A stretch of DNA of 64,000 nucleotides from Panopea generosa (lineage: Eukaryota; Mollusca; Bivalvia; Adapedonta; Hiatellidae): positions 26,357,245 through 26,421,244 of the forward strand of contig CM055898.1 of assembly GCA_029582155.1 (NCBI GenBank), written 5' to 3'. Position 1 is the stretch's first letter. Every line of letters begins with the position of its first letter. The translations under genes and the position numbers were made by a program. Shown here in pieces: positions 51,001 to 62,186 of the stretch. A model generated the notes under the pieces. It saw only the letters and a list, made by a program, of their open reading frames with translations. It was not told where the DNA came from and did not search any database.

Positions 51001-53560
51001 AGATAAAACTGATTATATATTATTAAAAAGGAACCAGGATGACTCAGACATAAATCAGGACTTCAATAATGCTAGAATGGAAAAAATAATGTTCAAAATA
51101 AATTACTATACCATATAATGGAATGGTCCAAATCAAAGAAGATTAAGTTTGTTTTAGAAATTCTGTAATTTAAAGGGACATATTGCAATGTTGGATTAAT
51201 TTTACTTCTTTTCATATACAAATCAATCTTGTGAGTGGAAAAAATCTTTTAAAATACTAATTGATTTTTCTTTTCTGAAACTCATGGTGTTTTCCCCACA
51301 ATATTTTTTTTTCTCTTTCTGTCATAGACGTGCAAAATATTACACCTTCATGTACATATGTATGTCCATTTACATATTCAAGTAATATTATTTCATATTT
51401 ACATATTTAAGCTCTAAAATCATCTGAAAAATTGTTAAGTTAAAAATTTATCAAAATTGCTGTGTATCCCTTTAAGGGAAAGAAGTGTAACATAATATAT
51501 GTACATATATTCCAACTTCAGTGAATGTTTGAATGGAGATCAAAAGATAGCAAAGAAGATACTGTTGTATGTTCTGTATGCATAGGCGAATCAGATCGGG
51601 GTTCATTAACAAAGACATTTGCTTTATAATAATATGCCAACTTTTTAATATATAAATTATGAAATATTTTCTGTTTTATTTCATAACTTGTAGATATTTA
51701 TCATGGAAGAGGCAATGGTGGAGAATCAATATTTAGCTCCGTTTATGAAGGTATTTAAAAATAAATCATTTAATCAACCTGTTGAAATAGTATTTTTCTA
51801 TATCTGAGTAAAAAATTATATAAAGATAAATTTGATATTATTATTTATACCATCTGCATTTACAACTGAGAAAAACAAATAAATCATGGGATTCATTTCT
51901 GTATCAAGCACCTGTATATACATTTTTAATCAAATTACATGACTGCATTTTTTTTTTTTATCTAAGTGCAAACAGTTATGAGAAACGAAATCATATCTGT
52001 TTCATGTACCACTCATTTTCACCAGAGGCAACTCTTTCAAAAGGTCACTGACATCAATTTTGTATAAAAATCCACAATTAATTCTACACCAGATTGAAAC
52101 TGCAACTTCATTCAGTAAATTAACCTGATTACAAAATAAACTACAACTCACACCTGTAGTTGATAATTTTGATTGGATAAAGATGATTAATTGCACGAGT
52201 TTGGAAAATACAAAGAATGAAAAGATACACTCTTCACTTATATAATACATATTTTAATACGATCATTTAATCATTGTAAATGTCTTGCCGAGTCGATAAT
52301 AAACTTTGAAATTCGAAACTTGAATTATTTTATAGATGAAAACTTTGCTGTACCACATTCAAGGCGTGGGGTGATTGGTATGGCAAACAAAGGCAGACAC
52401 ACAAACGGTTCACAGTTCTACATCACATTACAGCCAACAAAATGGATGGATACAAAATATGTTGCATTTGGGTTAGTATGACACATTTTTGTCCCTCTTT
52501 ATGTTTTATCTATTGTTAAAAAGTATCTATAGGTTAGAAGTTAGAATTTTCTACCTTCCAACCTGCTTAGATGTTGATCTACTTTCCCAATCCTGGAGCG
52601 ATTTTTTTGACTGAGGAAGTAGGTCAACATTAACTGATGGTTATGACATTCTATGTAAATTGTAATTTTTTTATTTTTAAAAATTTGAGCAATTTTATTA
52701 GCTGAGAAAGTACAACAACATCTCACTACATGTAAAACAGATTATGTAGCCTTCAAACGACATGACACAGTCACCACATCACCACCAACTCCATTAATTA
52801 ATACCTTCATAATTATAATATTTACACTTTTACTGCAATCAGCCTAAACAAACTATGTAGATTAACAGTTACTGCATTTCTTTTCCAAATGAAAAACATT
52901 TGCAGCTGGGTGGGGTTAAAAAGGGCCAGTTTGCATTTCATTGGTTGCACAATTCTGTTTTGCTGGTAAGACGTCACATTGCTGTTAAGTTCACGTGACA
53001 TTTGCCGTAAGTTACCATACAAATGCGTGCACTTATTCAGTATGTTGACAACGTCGCCAATACATTCATTGGCTCTGCGGTTAATGAGTATAATTTGCTT
53101 TTTAAATATCAAAATGACAAAAAATAACGTAATAGTTTTATCTAAAATATTTAGAAAATATAATGTAAATATAAGGATTAAAGGCCTTCAGGCTTCATGA
53201 ACATTAAACTGGCCTTATATTTTTCATCACATTTATTTATCACTTGTGTTACCGACTCAGAATATTAATTACATATGTAAATAATATGCTTGTGTTGACA
53301 CTAGCAATAACATTTTAAGATGAAAAAATGCAACATTATGATACAGTCCGTTTTGCTCGTTTTCTAAATGATCTTCTCTTGTTCATTCTATTTTGTTCTA
53401 TTTCCATGTATTTTTCTATTTTCATATATTTTTCACTTTCAGACAAGTGATTGAAGGGACGGAAACTTTGAAGAAGATGGAAGAACAAGACACAATGAAT
53501 GAACGTCCAAATAACGAAATAAAAGTTACTGATTGTGGAGTGCTGACATTTGAATTTTGA
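42031..53560 (+). CDS. PPIL6: Peptidyl-prolyl cis-trans isomerase-like 6 (cyclophilin family)
   Basis: Eight exons give 299 residues: 42031-42120, 43633-43728, 44596-44784, 49744-49806, 50717-50867, 51694-51750, 52336-52471 and 53443-53560. All borders are GT-AG and the phases agree. Residues 1-146 are the PPIL6-specific N-terminal part ([20 protein letters not shown], then ELRGETW). The cyclophilin domain follows, from [11 protein letters not shown] to the stop. Its core motifs are [13 protein letters not shown] and [19 protein letters not shown]. Against cyclophilin A, Arg55, Gln63 and Trp121 are kept, but Phe60, Met61, Phe113 and His126 are Gly, Trp, Tyr and Tyr, so catalysis may be weak; the Gly-Trp pair also occurs in other PPIL6 proteins. 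Vertebrate PPIL6 is linked to ciliated tissues, which is family knowledge not shown here. Start: ATG with A at -3 and G at +4, and a length close to the ~310 residues of vertebrate PPIL6. Confidence 0.96.
43530..43605 (-). mobile_element. tRNA-like SINE head
   Basis: On the - strand 'gtgtggtaatgcagtgg' is followed by 'gttgcaggttcgataac', matching pol III A and B boxes. It ends about 28 bp before PPIL6 exon two. Acceptor-stem pairing is not evident, so it is probably a SINE remnant. Confidence 0.45.
44800..45200. repeat. Repeat with 'acttgtccg' ends
   Basis: Near 44810-44880 'ttacttgtccttcagcatg' and 'tttttacttgtccgtat' occur. Near 45140-45200 'cacttgtccgtatttttaaa' and 'ggcacggacaatag' occur, partly inverted. 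It probably marks an eroded transposon in PPIL6 intron three; borders are uncertain. Confidence 0.35.
45201..46108. other. PPIL6 intron three, no feature seen
   Basis: AT-rich intron with no recognisable coding frame or terminal repeat. Confidence 0.4.
46109..46382 (-). mobile_element. Complete tRNA-derived SINE
   Basis: On the - strand it starts 'gccggattagctcagtcgtt' (A box) and, after about 30 bp, 'catgagttcaaatcccgc' (B box). The body follows: 'ggttgatatacgatagtg', 'tgggaaagttatcagttact', 'tgtggcagtatgctcaagta' and 'ggttaactgattgtctgtta'. The 3' end is near 'gacgctaaatattcaat'. It is the best-preserved of three copies (others at 27739 and 63630). Confidence 0.8.
46383..46510 (-). mobile_element. 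CORE-SINE-like fragment
   Basis: On the - strand 'ggagggttgtgggttcgatc' (B box) precedes 'ggtatccttgagcaagacac' and 'tttatcc'. The order B box then 'ccttgagcaag.cactt' resembles the CORE domain of MIR-type SINEs. It lies directly against the SINE at 46109-46382, so the two SINEs are adjacent in the same orientation. Confidence 0.5.
46939..47169. mobile_element. piggyBac-like MITE with internal hairpin
   Basis: The left edge TTAACCCTTTACTTCATA is matched by 'TATGGAGTAAAGGGTTAA' on the right. TTAA followed by CCCTTT is a usual piggyBac-type target and terminus. In the middle (about 47043-47117) 'aacagtgcaggaagtgttca' pairs with 'tgaactcttcctgcactgtt', a long stem. The copy at 28031-28216 has lost half of this stem. 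Confidence 0.75.
47170..48973. other. PPIL6 intron three, with short dispersed repeats
   Basis: The phrase 'acagaattatctcccctttt' and its relatives occur near 48070 and 48240, with 'ttttggttat.tttgctt' nearby at 47955 and 48100. This is a small tandem or pearl-like core of uncertain extent. Related wording occurs near 25370-25500. No genes were seen. Confidence 0.4.
48974..49115. mobile_element. 142-bp fold-back element
   Basis: The left end TGCCACCAGTTATTCACGTA and right end 'agtggataactggtggca' are inverted. 'cgataagttttt' and 'aaacttatcacg' pair further in, so nearly the whole element can fold. No clear target duplication. A solo MITE in PPIL6 intron three. Confidence 0.65.
49225..49500 (-). 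mobile_element. tRNA-derived SINE, family B
   Basis: On the - strand: 'gagtggtctagtggtaaagc' (A box), 'ggaaggttgttggttcca' (altered B box), then 'cagtataatgtgactggg' and 'gatatgactgaaaaactgtt', as in the copy at 34134-34395. Confidence 0.7.
49869..50030. mobile_element. Short repeat, family 'acaggtttga' (copy 2)
   Basis: 'gcaaatgtgactgcttaaaa', 'cagtggctgttccatagagg' and 'cttacacaggtttgattgta' align with 14160-14222. It lies just after PPIL6 exon four. Confidence 0.55.
51170..51475. mobile_element. TTAA-flanked MITE (copy 3)
   Basis: The left end TTAAAGGGACATATTGCAATG and the right end 'gctgtgtatccctttaa' are roughly inverted, with TTAA on both edges. It is a shorter, more diverged relative of the elements at 22082 and 39182. 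Confidence 0.55.
52472..53442. other. PPIL6 last intron
   Basis: Intron with no coding signal. A less AT-rich patch near 52890-53090 contains frames on both strands, neither splice-bounded nor recognisable. Confidence 0.45.
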
Positions 53561-53688
53561 TTTTATACTTACAATTGTGTCCAATAAGAAACAACAAATA
53601 AGTATTCTAGACTATCAGACCTGTATGAATATGCATTACCAATGCAGATACATGAAACCTTCATAACTGAGACATAGTTTTCAAAATG

Positions 53689-53694
53689 AATAAA
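53689..53694 (+). terminator. Possible PPIL6 polyadenylation signal
   Basis: AATAAA about 130 bp after the PPIL6 stop codon, a usual distance for a short 3' UTR. No transcript evidence is available. Confidence 0.45.
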
Positions 53695-55039
53695 AGTTAG
53701 CATCAAGAGCATAATTTTATGTTGATTAGATTATACCAAGTGTTACAACAGAGGGTTAAAATACCTTATCGAAGTTGAATATGTTTAGCATAATCCCTAA
53801 TAAAATAGTTTTTTCATCACGTAATATAAGTTATTGTATTGGTTTCCTAGTAAATTTTATATACAATGAAATTGTTTCAAATGTTTAATCCTTGAATGTT
53901 GTGCAGTTTTCTTCTTAAAAAGTTGGAGGATATACTATAGATGAAAAAAATCTAAGATCAACATGGTTACTGTTACCAAGGACTTATACAGAGAAGGAAA
54001 AGCAACTGATTTAGATGTGATGAGTGCTTGTGTATTCGCACAAAATCTCGATAAATCTTGTTTTCAAATATTTTAACTTCCATTCAGACTCAGAAATACA
54101 AATTAAAGTTCTTTCATTGAACAATGAAATTCTCTACAGAACGAGACCATTTCCATCAAATTGTGTTTAAAATTGTTAAGTTCTCTGATTACAAAATTTG
54201 TAAACTGCAACTACAAATTCAAGGAAAGTACTTGAAATTTTACTTTAAACTGCAATATTTAAATTCACCATCATTCTGCATGTTTAAAACATTGCTAAAC
54301 ATGTAAGATTACATGCACATTACATTTTATGTAAAAAAAATTGTTGCCTGTGAAATTTGAATTATTAATTTGCCAAATTATTAATTTTTTCGCATACTAT
54401 TTTATAAACATTTAATAGAGAGATACAGGTTTCCTATCGTTCTATATAAGTCCTTGTTATTACACACAGATACATACACGGTTGTAGAAATATATACTGT
54501 TCTTTTTTAACACTAAGATAAATAAAGATATACCAATTTACCTTCCTCATTGTTTTGAATTCATCTACATTCTAAATTAATTATTTAAGAGTAATAATTG
54601 GGATTTTTTTTCTAATAATAAAAGTACATTTATTGGAGTGACATATTTTTGAAATGAGATTGTTTAATTTATATTCCATACTAACTCGCTATATACAGGC
54701 AAAATGAATTTTAAACGCCTCTAACACCAGTATTGGCAGTAAACTGTTACCAAGAAAGTTTGATCTATATTTTTCATATTTCCAAAATATTGTCCCTTTC
54801 AAAAAGTTAACACTTGGGTTAAGCTGTGCATACTTTTTCTAATACTGTGATAAATAAACATTGTTAATTCATGCATATTACTGTATCATTTTACTCTATG
54901 TGAATAAATTGTTATATTAAAATATTATGTTTTCAGTCTCAGCTCTTTCAACACCGATGGAAATACATCTATGGACTGTATTTACAGGTTGTTGTTTAGT
55001 GTGATGACCAAAACTTTTCTTTGGGATTTTTCTATGCAT
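53695..55039. other. Intergenic AT-rich DNA, no feature seen
   Basis: Sequence between the end of PPIL6 and the 58-bp satellite. No domain-bearing frame, pol III boxes or terminal repeats were recognised. Confidence 0.45.
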
Positions 55040-58000
55040 AAATGACTTGTAAAATTATTCCTTAAATCAGTGGACTTTTATAACACTCCTTTTAATTAGT
55101 GCACCTGCATAATAATTTCTTCAATAAGCAGACTTCTATAATACTGCCTTTAATTAGTGGACCTGCATAATAATTTCTTCAGTAAGCAGACATCTATAAT
55201 ACTTCCTTGAATTAGTGAACCTGCATAATAATTTCTTCAATTAGCAGACATCTATAATACTGCCTTTAATTAGTGGACCTGCATAATAATTTCTTCAGTA
55301 AGCAGACATCTATAATACTTCCTTGAGTTAGTGAACCTGCATAATAATTTCTTCAATTAGCAGACTTCTATAATACTGCCTTTAATTAGTGGACCTGCAT
55401 AATAATTTCTTCATTAGCTGACTTCTATAATACTTCCTGTAATTAGTGAACCTGCATAATAATTTCTTCAATTAGTGGACTTCTATAATACTTCCTTTTA
55501 TTAGTGGACTTGCATAATAAGTTCTTCAATTAGCGGACTTCTATAACACTTCCTTTAAATAGTAGACTTGCATAAAAATTTCTTCAATCAGCAGACTTAT
55601 ATAACACTTTCTTTAATTAGTGGACTTGCATAATAATTTCTTCAATTCGCAGGCTTCTGTAATATTTCCTTTTATTAGTGGACTTACATAATAAGTTCTT
55701 CAATTAGTGGACTTCTATAAAACTTCCTTTAATTAGTAGACTTGCATAATAAGTTCTTCTATTAATGGACTTCTATAACACTTCCTTTAATAAATGGACT
55801 TGCATAATAATTTCTTCAATCAGTAGACTTCTGTAACACTTCCTTTAATTAGTGAACTTGCATAATAATTTCTCGAATCAGTGGACTTCTTTAGCATTTC
55901 CTTTAATTAGTGGACCTGCATAATAATTTCTTCAATCATTTTACTTCTATAACATTTCCTTTAATTAGTGGACCTGTATAATAATTTCTTCAATTGGTGG
56001 AATTCTATAACACTTCCTTTAATAAGTGGTCCTGCATGATAACTTCTCCAATCAGTAGACATCTATAACATTTCCTTTAATATGTGGACCTGCATAATAA
56101 TTTCTTCAATCAATAGACTTCTATAACACTTCCTTTAATTAGTGGACTTGTATGATAACTTCTCCAATCAGTAGACATCTATAACATTTCCTTTAATAAA
56201 TGAACTTGCATAATAATTTCTCGAATCAGTGGACTTCTATAGCATTTCCTTTAATTAGTGGACCTGCATAATAATTTCTTCAATCATTTCACTTCTATAA
56301 CACTTCCTTTAATGGGTGGACCTGTATAATAATTTCTTCAGTTGGTGGACTTCTATAACACTTCCTTTAATTAGTGGACTTGTATGATAACTTCTCCAAT
56401 CAGTAGACTTCTATAACACTTCCTTTAATTAGTGGACCTGCATAATAATTTCTTCAATCAATAGACTTCTATAACACTTCCTTTAATTAGTGGACCTGCA
56501 TAACAATTTCTCCAGTCAGTGGACTTCTATAACACTTCCTTTAATTAGTGGACTTGCATAATAATTTCTTAAATCAGTGGACTTCTATAACACTTCTATT
56601 AATTAGTTGACTTTCATAATAATTTCTTAAATCAGTGGACTTCTATAACACTTCCTATAATAAGTGGACCTGTATAATGATTTCTTCAATCGGTGGACTT
56701 TTATAACACGTCTATTAATAAGTGGACCTGCATGATAACTTCTCCAATCAGTAGACTTCTATAACACTTCCTTTAATTAGTGGACCTGCATAACAATTTC
56801 TTCAATCAATAAACTTCTATAACACTTCCTTTAATTAGTGGACCTGCATAACAATTTCTTCAATCAGTGGACTTCTATAACACTTCCTATATTTAGTGAA
56901 CTTGCATAATAATTTCAGTCAATAAACATCTATAACACTTCCTATAATTAGTGGACTTGCATTATAATTTCTCCAATCAGTGGGCTTCTATAACACTTCA
57001 TTTAATTAGTGGACTTGCATAATAATATCTTCAATCAGTGGACTTTTATAACACTTCCTATAATTAGTGGACTTGCATAATAATTTCTCCAGTCAGTAGA
57101 CTTCCATAACACTTCATTTAATTAGTGGACTTGCATAATAATATCTTCAATCAGTGGACTTTTATAACACTTCCTATAATTAGTGGACTTTCATAATAAT
57201 TTCTTCAATCAGTGGTCTTCTATAACACTTCCTTTAAATAGTAGACTTGCATAGTAATTTCTTCAATCAGCGGACTTCTATAACACTTCCTTTTATTAGT
57301 GGACTTGCATAATAATTTCTTCAATTAGCAGGCTTTTATGATACTTCCTTTAATAAGTGGACCTGCATAATAGTTTCTTCCATTTGTGGACTTCTTTAAT
57401 ACTTCCTTTTATTAGTGGACTTGCATAATAAGTTCTTCAATAAGTGGACTTCTATAACACTTCCTTTAATTAGTAGACTTGCATAATAATTTCTTCTATT
57501 AATGATCTTCTATAACACTTCCTTTAATAAGTGGACTTGCATAATTATTTCTCCAATAAGTGAACTTCTATAAAACTTTTGTTAATTAGTGGACCTGCAT
57601 ACTAATTTCTTCAATCAGTGGACTTAACAACACTTTCTTTAATTAACTGGCATGTATAATAATTTCTTTAATCAGTTGACTTCTATAACACTTCCTTTAA
57701 TTAGTGGACTTGATAATAAAATTTCTGGAATCAGTGGACCTCTACAGCATTTCTTTTAATAAGTGGACCTGTATAATAATTTCTACAATTGGTGGACTTC
57801 TATAACACTTCCTTTAATTAGTGGACCTGCATGATAACTTCTCCAATCAGTAGACTTCTATAACACTTCCTTTAATTAGTGGACATGCATAATAATTTGT
57901 TCAATCAATTGACTTTTATAACACTTCCTTTAATTAGTGGACCTGCATTGCAATTTCTCCAATCAGTGGACTTCTATACTACTTCCTTTAATTAGTGGAC

Positions 58001-59312
58001 TTGCATAATAATATTTTAAATCAGTGGACTTCTATAACACTTCCTATAATAAGTGGACCTGTATAATGATTTCGTTAATCAGTGGACTTTTATATCGCTT
58101 CTTTTAATTAGTGGACCTGCATGATAACTTCTCCAATCAGTAGACTTTTATAACACTTCCTTTAATTAGTGGACCTGCATAATAATTTCTTCAATCAATC
58201 AACTTCTATAACACTTCCTTTAATTAGTGGACCTGCATAACAATTTCTCAAATCATTGGACTTCTATAACACTTCCTATAATTAGTGGACTTGCATAATA
58301 ATTTCAATCAATAAACTTCTATTACACTTCCTGTAATTAGTGGACTGGCATAATAATTTCTCCAATCAGTGGACTTCTATAACACTTCATTTAATAAGTG
58401 GACTTGCATAATAATTTCTTCAATCAGTTGACTTCTATAACACTTCCTATAATTAGTGGACTTGCATAAAAATTTCTTCAATCAGTGGACATCTATAACA
58501 CTTTCTTTAATTAGTGGACCTGCATAATAATTTCTTAAATCAGTGGACTTCTATAAAATTTCCTATAATAAGTGGACCTGTATAGTGATTTCTTCAATCG
58601 GTGGACTTCTATAACACTTCCTTTAATTAGTGGACCTGCATGATAACTTCTCCAATCAGTAGACTTCTATGACACTTCCTTTAATTAGTGGACCTGCATA
58701 ACAATATCTCCAATCAGTGGACTTCTATAACACTTCCTATAATTAGTTGACTTGCATAATACTTTCTTCAATCAACTTCTATAACACTTCCTTCAACTAG
58801 TTGACTTGCATAATCATTTCTTCAATCGTTGGACTTCTATAACACTACTTTTAATTAGTGAACTTGCATAATAATTTCTTCAATCAGTGGACATCTATAA
58901 CACTTCCTTCAACTAGTGGACTTGCATAAAAATTTCTTCAATCGGTGGACTTCTATAACACTTCCTTCAACTAGTGGACCTGCATAATTTCTTCAATCGG
59001 TGGACTTCTATAACACTTCCTTTAATTAGTGGACCTGCGTAATAATTTCTTCAATCAGTTGACTTTTATAACACTTCCTTCAACTAGTGGACCTGCATAA
59101 TCATTTCTTCTATCAGTGGACTTCTATTACACTTCTTTTAATTAGTGGACTTGCATAATTTTTTTCAATCAGTGGACTTCTATAACACTCCCTTTAAATA
59201 ATGGACTTGCACAATAATTTCATCAATCATTGGATTTTTATAACACTTCCTTTAATCAGTGGACTTGCATAAAAAATTCTTTAATCAGTGGACTTCTATA
59301 AAGTAATTCATT
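55040..59312. repeat. 58-bp dimeric satellite (2 x 29 bp), about 73 copies
   Basis: The unit consists of two 29-bp monomers, each starting 'agtggac'. Monomer A continues 'ttctataacacttcctttaa' and monomer B 'ctgcataataatttcttcaa'. They alternate strictly through most of 4.3 kb. Monomers A and B share their start and a TTC-rich end, so the dimer probably arose from one 29-bp ancestor. Local sub-families recur in blocks: 'ctgcatgataacttctccaa' near 56030, 56740, 57820, 58110 and 58640, for example, which indicates higher-order amplification. A first half-unit precedes the array at 55040-55068. There are no open frames of note. Confidence 0.95.
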
Positions 59313-59826
59313 TAACACACAGACTTAAATCCATATGGACATATTACTGTAATTCCTTATACATAAGAGCGTATAACCATATGAAAATATTAATTTTCCG
59401 AGGCATAGTGCCAACATTCAAAAAAGGAAGAGATGGCACTCTAGTTTCGAAGATATAAGTTTAACATCTTTAAAAATACAAATTGGTTTGGACTTTATTC
59501 TATCAAACCAAATAAACTATTTCGAAAATGAAATATATATTTTTATATTAATATAAACTTTTGGTCAAAGATGATTACAAAGGAGTTGTGCCTATTTTAA
59601 AAATGTCTACGAATACGTAGATACATTTTTTTTTTCAGAAATGTTGTTGTTTTAAAATCAAACTTGTTTTGTATCTCTTTAACAATCATCTCCATTCACA
59701 TAAAATATTGACAACAAGACATCGCAATTAAGTGTTAAAGTTTAACCTCATTCACAATAACTTTATAATAATGATGTTTGGAAGGTTAAATAACGTAACA
59801 TACCTTTTCTTTCGGCTCCTGTCCGC
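59313..59826. other. AT-rich spacer, no feature seen
   Basis: Sequence right of the satellite; no coding or repeat structure recognised. Confidence 0.4.
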
Positions 59827-59921
59827 ATGTCATGGGACATTGACTTTTTTTTTTTGCAATATATTTTAAAACAACTATATATATATTTTATTTGTCCTGG
59901 GTATGAAAACTGTATATGGCA

Positions 59922-60280
59922 GTTTGAAGGGGTTGTGTCTGAATATAATCCCCATTTGCACTGTCAGTTCGGTCACATGCTAGTCGTATATATAAAAAAG
60001 TTGGCTGCTTTTAAAAAGCATCCAATGGTAAGGTCTTATAAAAGAGGTGGTAAGTAGATTTAATGAATGTATATGTTTGAGTTTGTACGAAAAAGGCTTG
60101 TTTATTGATGTAAAGATGCAAAACAACATATTTAATTTTAGAAAAATAAAAACAACCGCGCACAGGGTACTAAATACACTGGTGATACCAAATCCCGACC
60201 AGGTTCCGGCTGACACGGCCAAATTCTGGATGCAGGAAAAATACAAACGTGGTGTGCTTAATAGTAATTTTGATGTTTAA
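59922..60280 (+). CDS. Possible two-exon fragment of an unrecognised gene
   Basis: A candidate exon runs from an acceptor near 59921 ('tatatggcag|tttgaagg') to a good donor at 60028 ('ccaatg|gtaagg') and would read FEGVVSEYNPHLHCQFGHML and onward. Further right, 60047-60280 is open and ends AHRVLNTLVIPNPDQVPADT and onward to NSNFDV and a stop; this tail is hydrophilic and less AT-rich than the surroundings. A smooth join between the two was not found: the 'ttttag' acceptor at 60141 gives the wrong phase for the best donor. I do not recognise a family. It could be the end of a real small gene, a relic, or chance. Confidence 0.25.
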
Positions 60281-62186
60281 TTATACTTATCTCAAGCATT
60301 ATTCATTTCAATTTGCATATTTAAAAAAAATGTCTTGAAACTTACCTTATATATTTTCTAACATACTTAATGTTATGTTATTTACTACTGTGATCATATA
60401 TATAATAAAATACTTTGTGGATATATAATTTAAAAATAAAAAACAATTAAAAAAAATGTGCATGTTCGGAGAAATGTCTGATTCTTGCAACGTGCTGAAA
60501 CGACGCCACATCGGTAAACTCATCTTGTTTTTCAAGAAAATATATTTCTGTTGTATCAAGTAAAATGAATAACTGTAACTGCTTGATTTTGTTATTATTT
60601 CCGTTGTAATGGGTTCAGCATATCATAATAGATTAAATAGGTGGTTATTTGAAAATGATTTTAATAAACTCGGGAGGAATCGTTGTTCAAAAACGGCGAT
60701 AAATCTTCATAAAAAAAGATCAGTTTCAAGACCTCAATTAAGGCATTTTTATTTTATCTTTCAATATTTTCTTATTGAATATGCAAAGGGCAATGCATAA
60801 TGATTCCAATTAGTGCATTAAAACGCCACAATCAATTAATACACACACCGCAGTTGCATTTTCCTTGCAGACGTACAGTGGTCGGGTCAGCCGATACATA
60901 TGGCCGGGTTTTAGTATCAATTGCGGTTTGTTCATTCCCATAATGCACTGTTTTGAAAAGCAGTGGCGACCTCCATGTATCGAATGTCGTGTTTTTAACA
61001 CGTGATCGTGACGTTTCAATATGGCAGCGCCCTGAGTCAATTTCTTAACTGGCCCTTATATATGGTTCGGTCGCTCATGCGACCTAACCAATAAACGCCA
61101 TATGTGACTCTACGGTATTTCGCACACCTAAAATTAATTGTGCATTCACCATGACTTCTTCATAACCTGACTTTGTGATAAACCGATAGTCACTACATTA
61201 AATTCCATGGATATATTTAAATTTGTAAATTATTTAAAGTGTGTTACTTGTCACCTTTTAAATTTAAGTTTGAATAATACTAATGTTAAAGTCTACATTG
61301 GACAATATCGTCTTAAATAAAATTCGTTATCAAAACATGAAGTGAACAACCGTTTGTATCAAAGATACTATTTGAAATAAGAGAACGAGACAATATACGA
61401 GAACAAAAACGTAGAACATACAATAAAGCAACATTTAAATATATTTAACGTGGCAGCAAGACGTGGAGTTATTTCGTGAAAAAATTGTGCCATTTTTGAG
61501 AAAAGCACCAAAGTTGGCAAGAACACAGAACAAGGTTAACTGATTATTTGTATCCTTTACTGAGTTTGTTTAGTTGCATTCAGTCTGCACATATCTGCAC
61601 CCGAACTTCCATGTCCCAAATGAGTACTGCTCCACCGAAGTATTGTTTCGTCAATCGTCAATCGATGTTTGTTGCTAAAAAGGGAAGGGAAAATATAGTC
61701 GTTCACGCATTTTCGAGTTTTAAATAATATCGGCACCAAGTGCATGGAATTTTTTACCAACGTTTCCATTATGTGCAAATAGTGTATCTCCTGCAACTGC
61801 TGACAGCAACTTACTTTGAATAGGTGGAAAGCAAAATTAATGTATAGACAAAGCTAGGTTACTCCAAAGATGTAAAATATCGTTAAAACATGTATATGTA
61901 TTTTTTTATTTTTTCACATAAGGCTAATTATATTCCAGATTTATTCATTGTTCACAGCTCCCAACGAAAACATTCGTATAATACGAGGGATAATATAAAA
62001 AACAACAACAACATAATATGAATTATAACATTTATAAATCAATGCATTAAGTTTTTCCTTGTTTTAAGAGCATTTTCTTTAAACGTTCTCAGAGATATTA
62101 TTAATAATATTTTTAAGTGGTGATAGTTCAAATAGTAAAGTTATCGGTAATTTATCAAATCATTCTATGATATCATTGAACTCAAA
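60281..62186. other. Mostly non-coding, several weak frames
   Basis: Short frames lie at 60609-60800 (+), 60810-61040 (-) and 61557-61796 (-). The patch 60830-61110 has more CpG than its surroundings, a CCAAT-like 'aaccaataaac' and an imperfect palindrome 'ggtcgctcatgcgacc', so it could be a promoter or exon region, but no domain is recognisable. Confidence 0.3.

Noticed and set aside
55040..59312. CRISPR-like array of regularly spaced 29-bp repeats
   Set aside because: The two 29-bp halves are related to one another and both repeat, so there are no unique spacers; the setting is an animal genome.
61557..61796. 79-residue - strand frame as an exon
   Set aside because: The composition is plausible, but I found neither convincing splice borders nor a family match.
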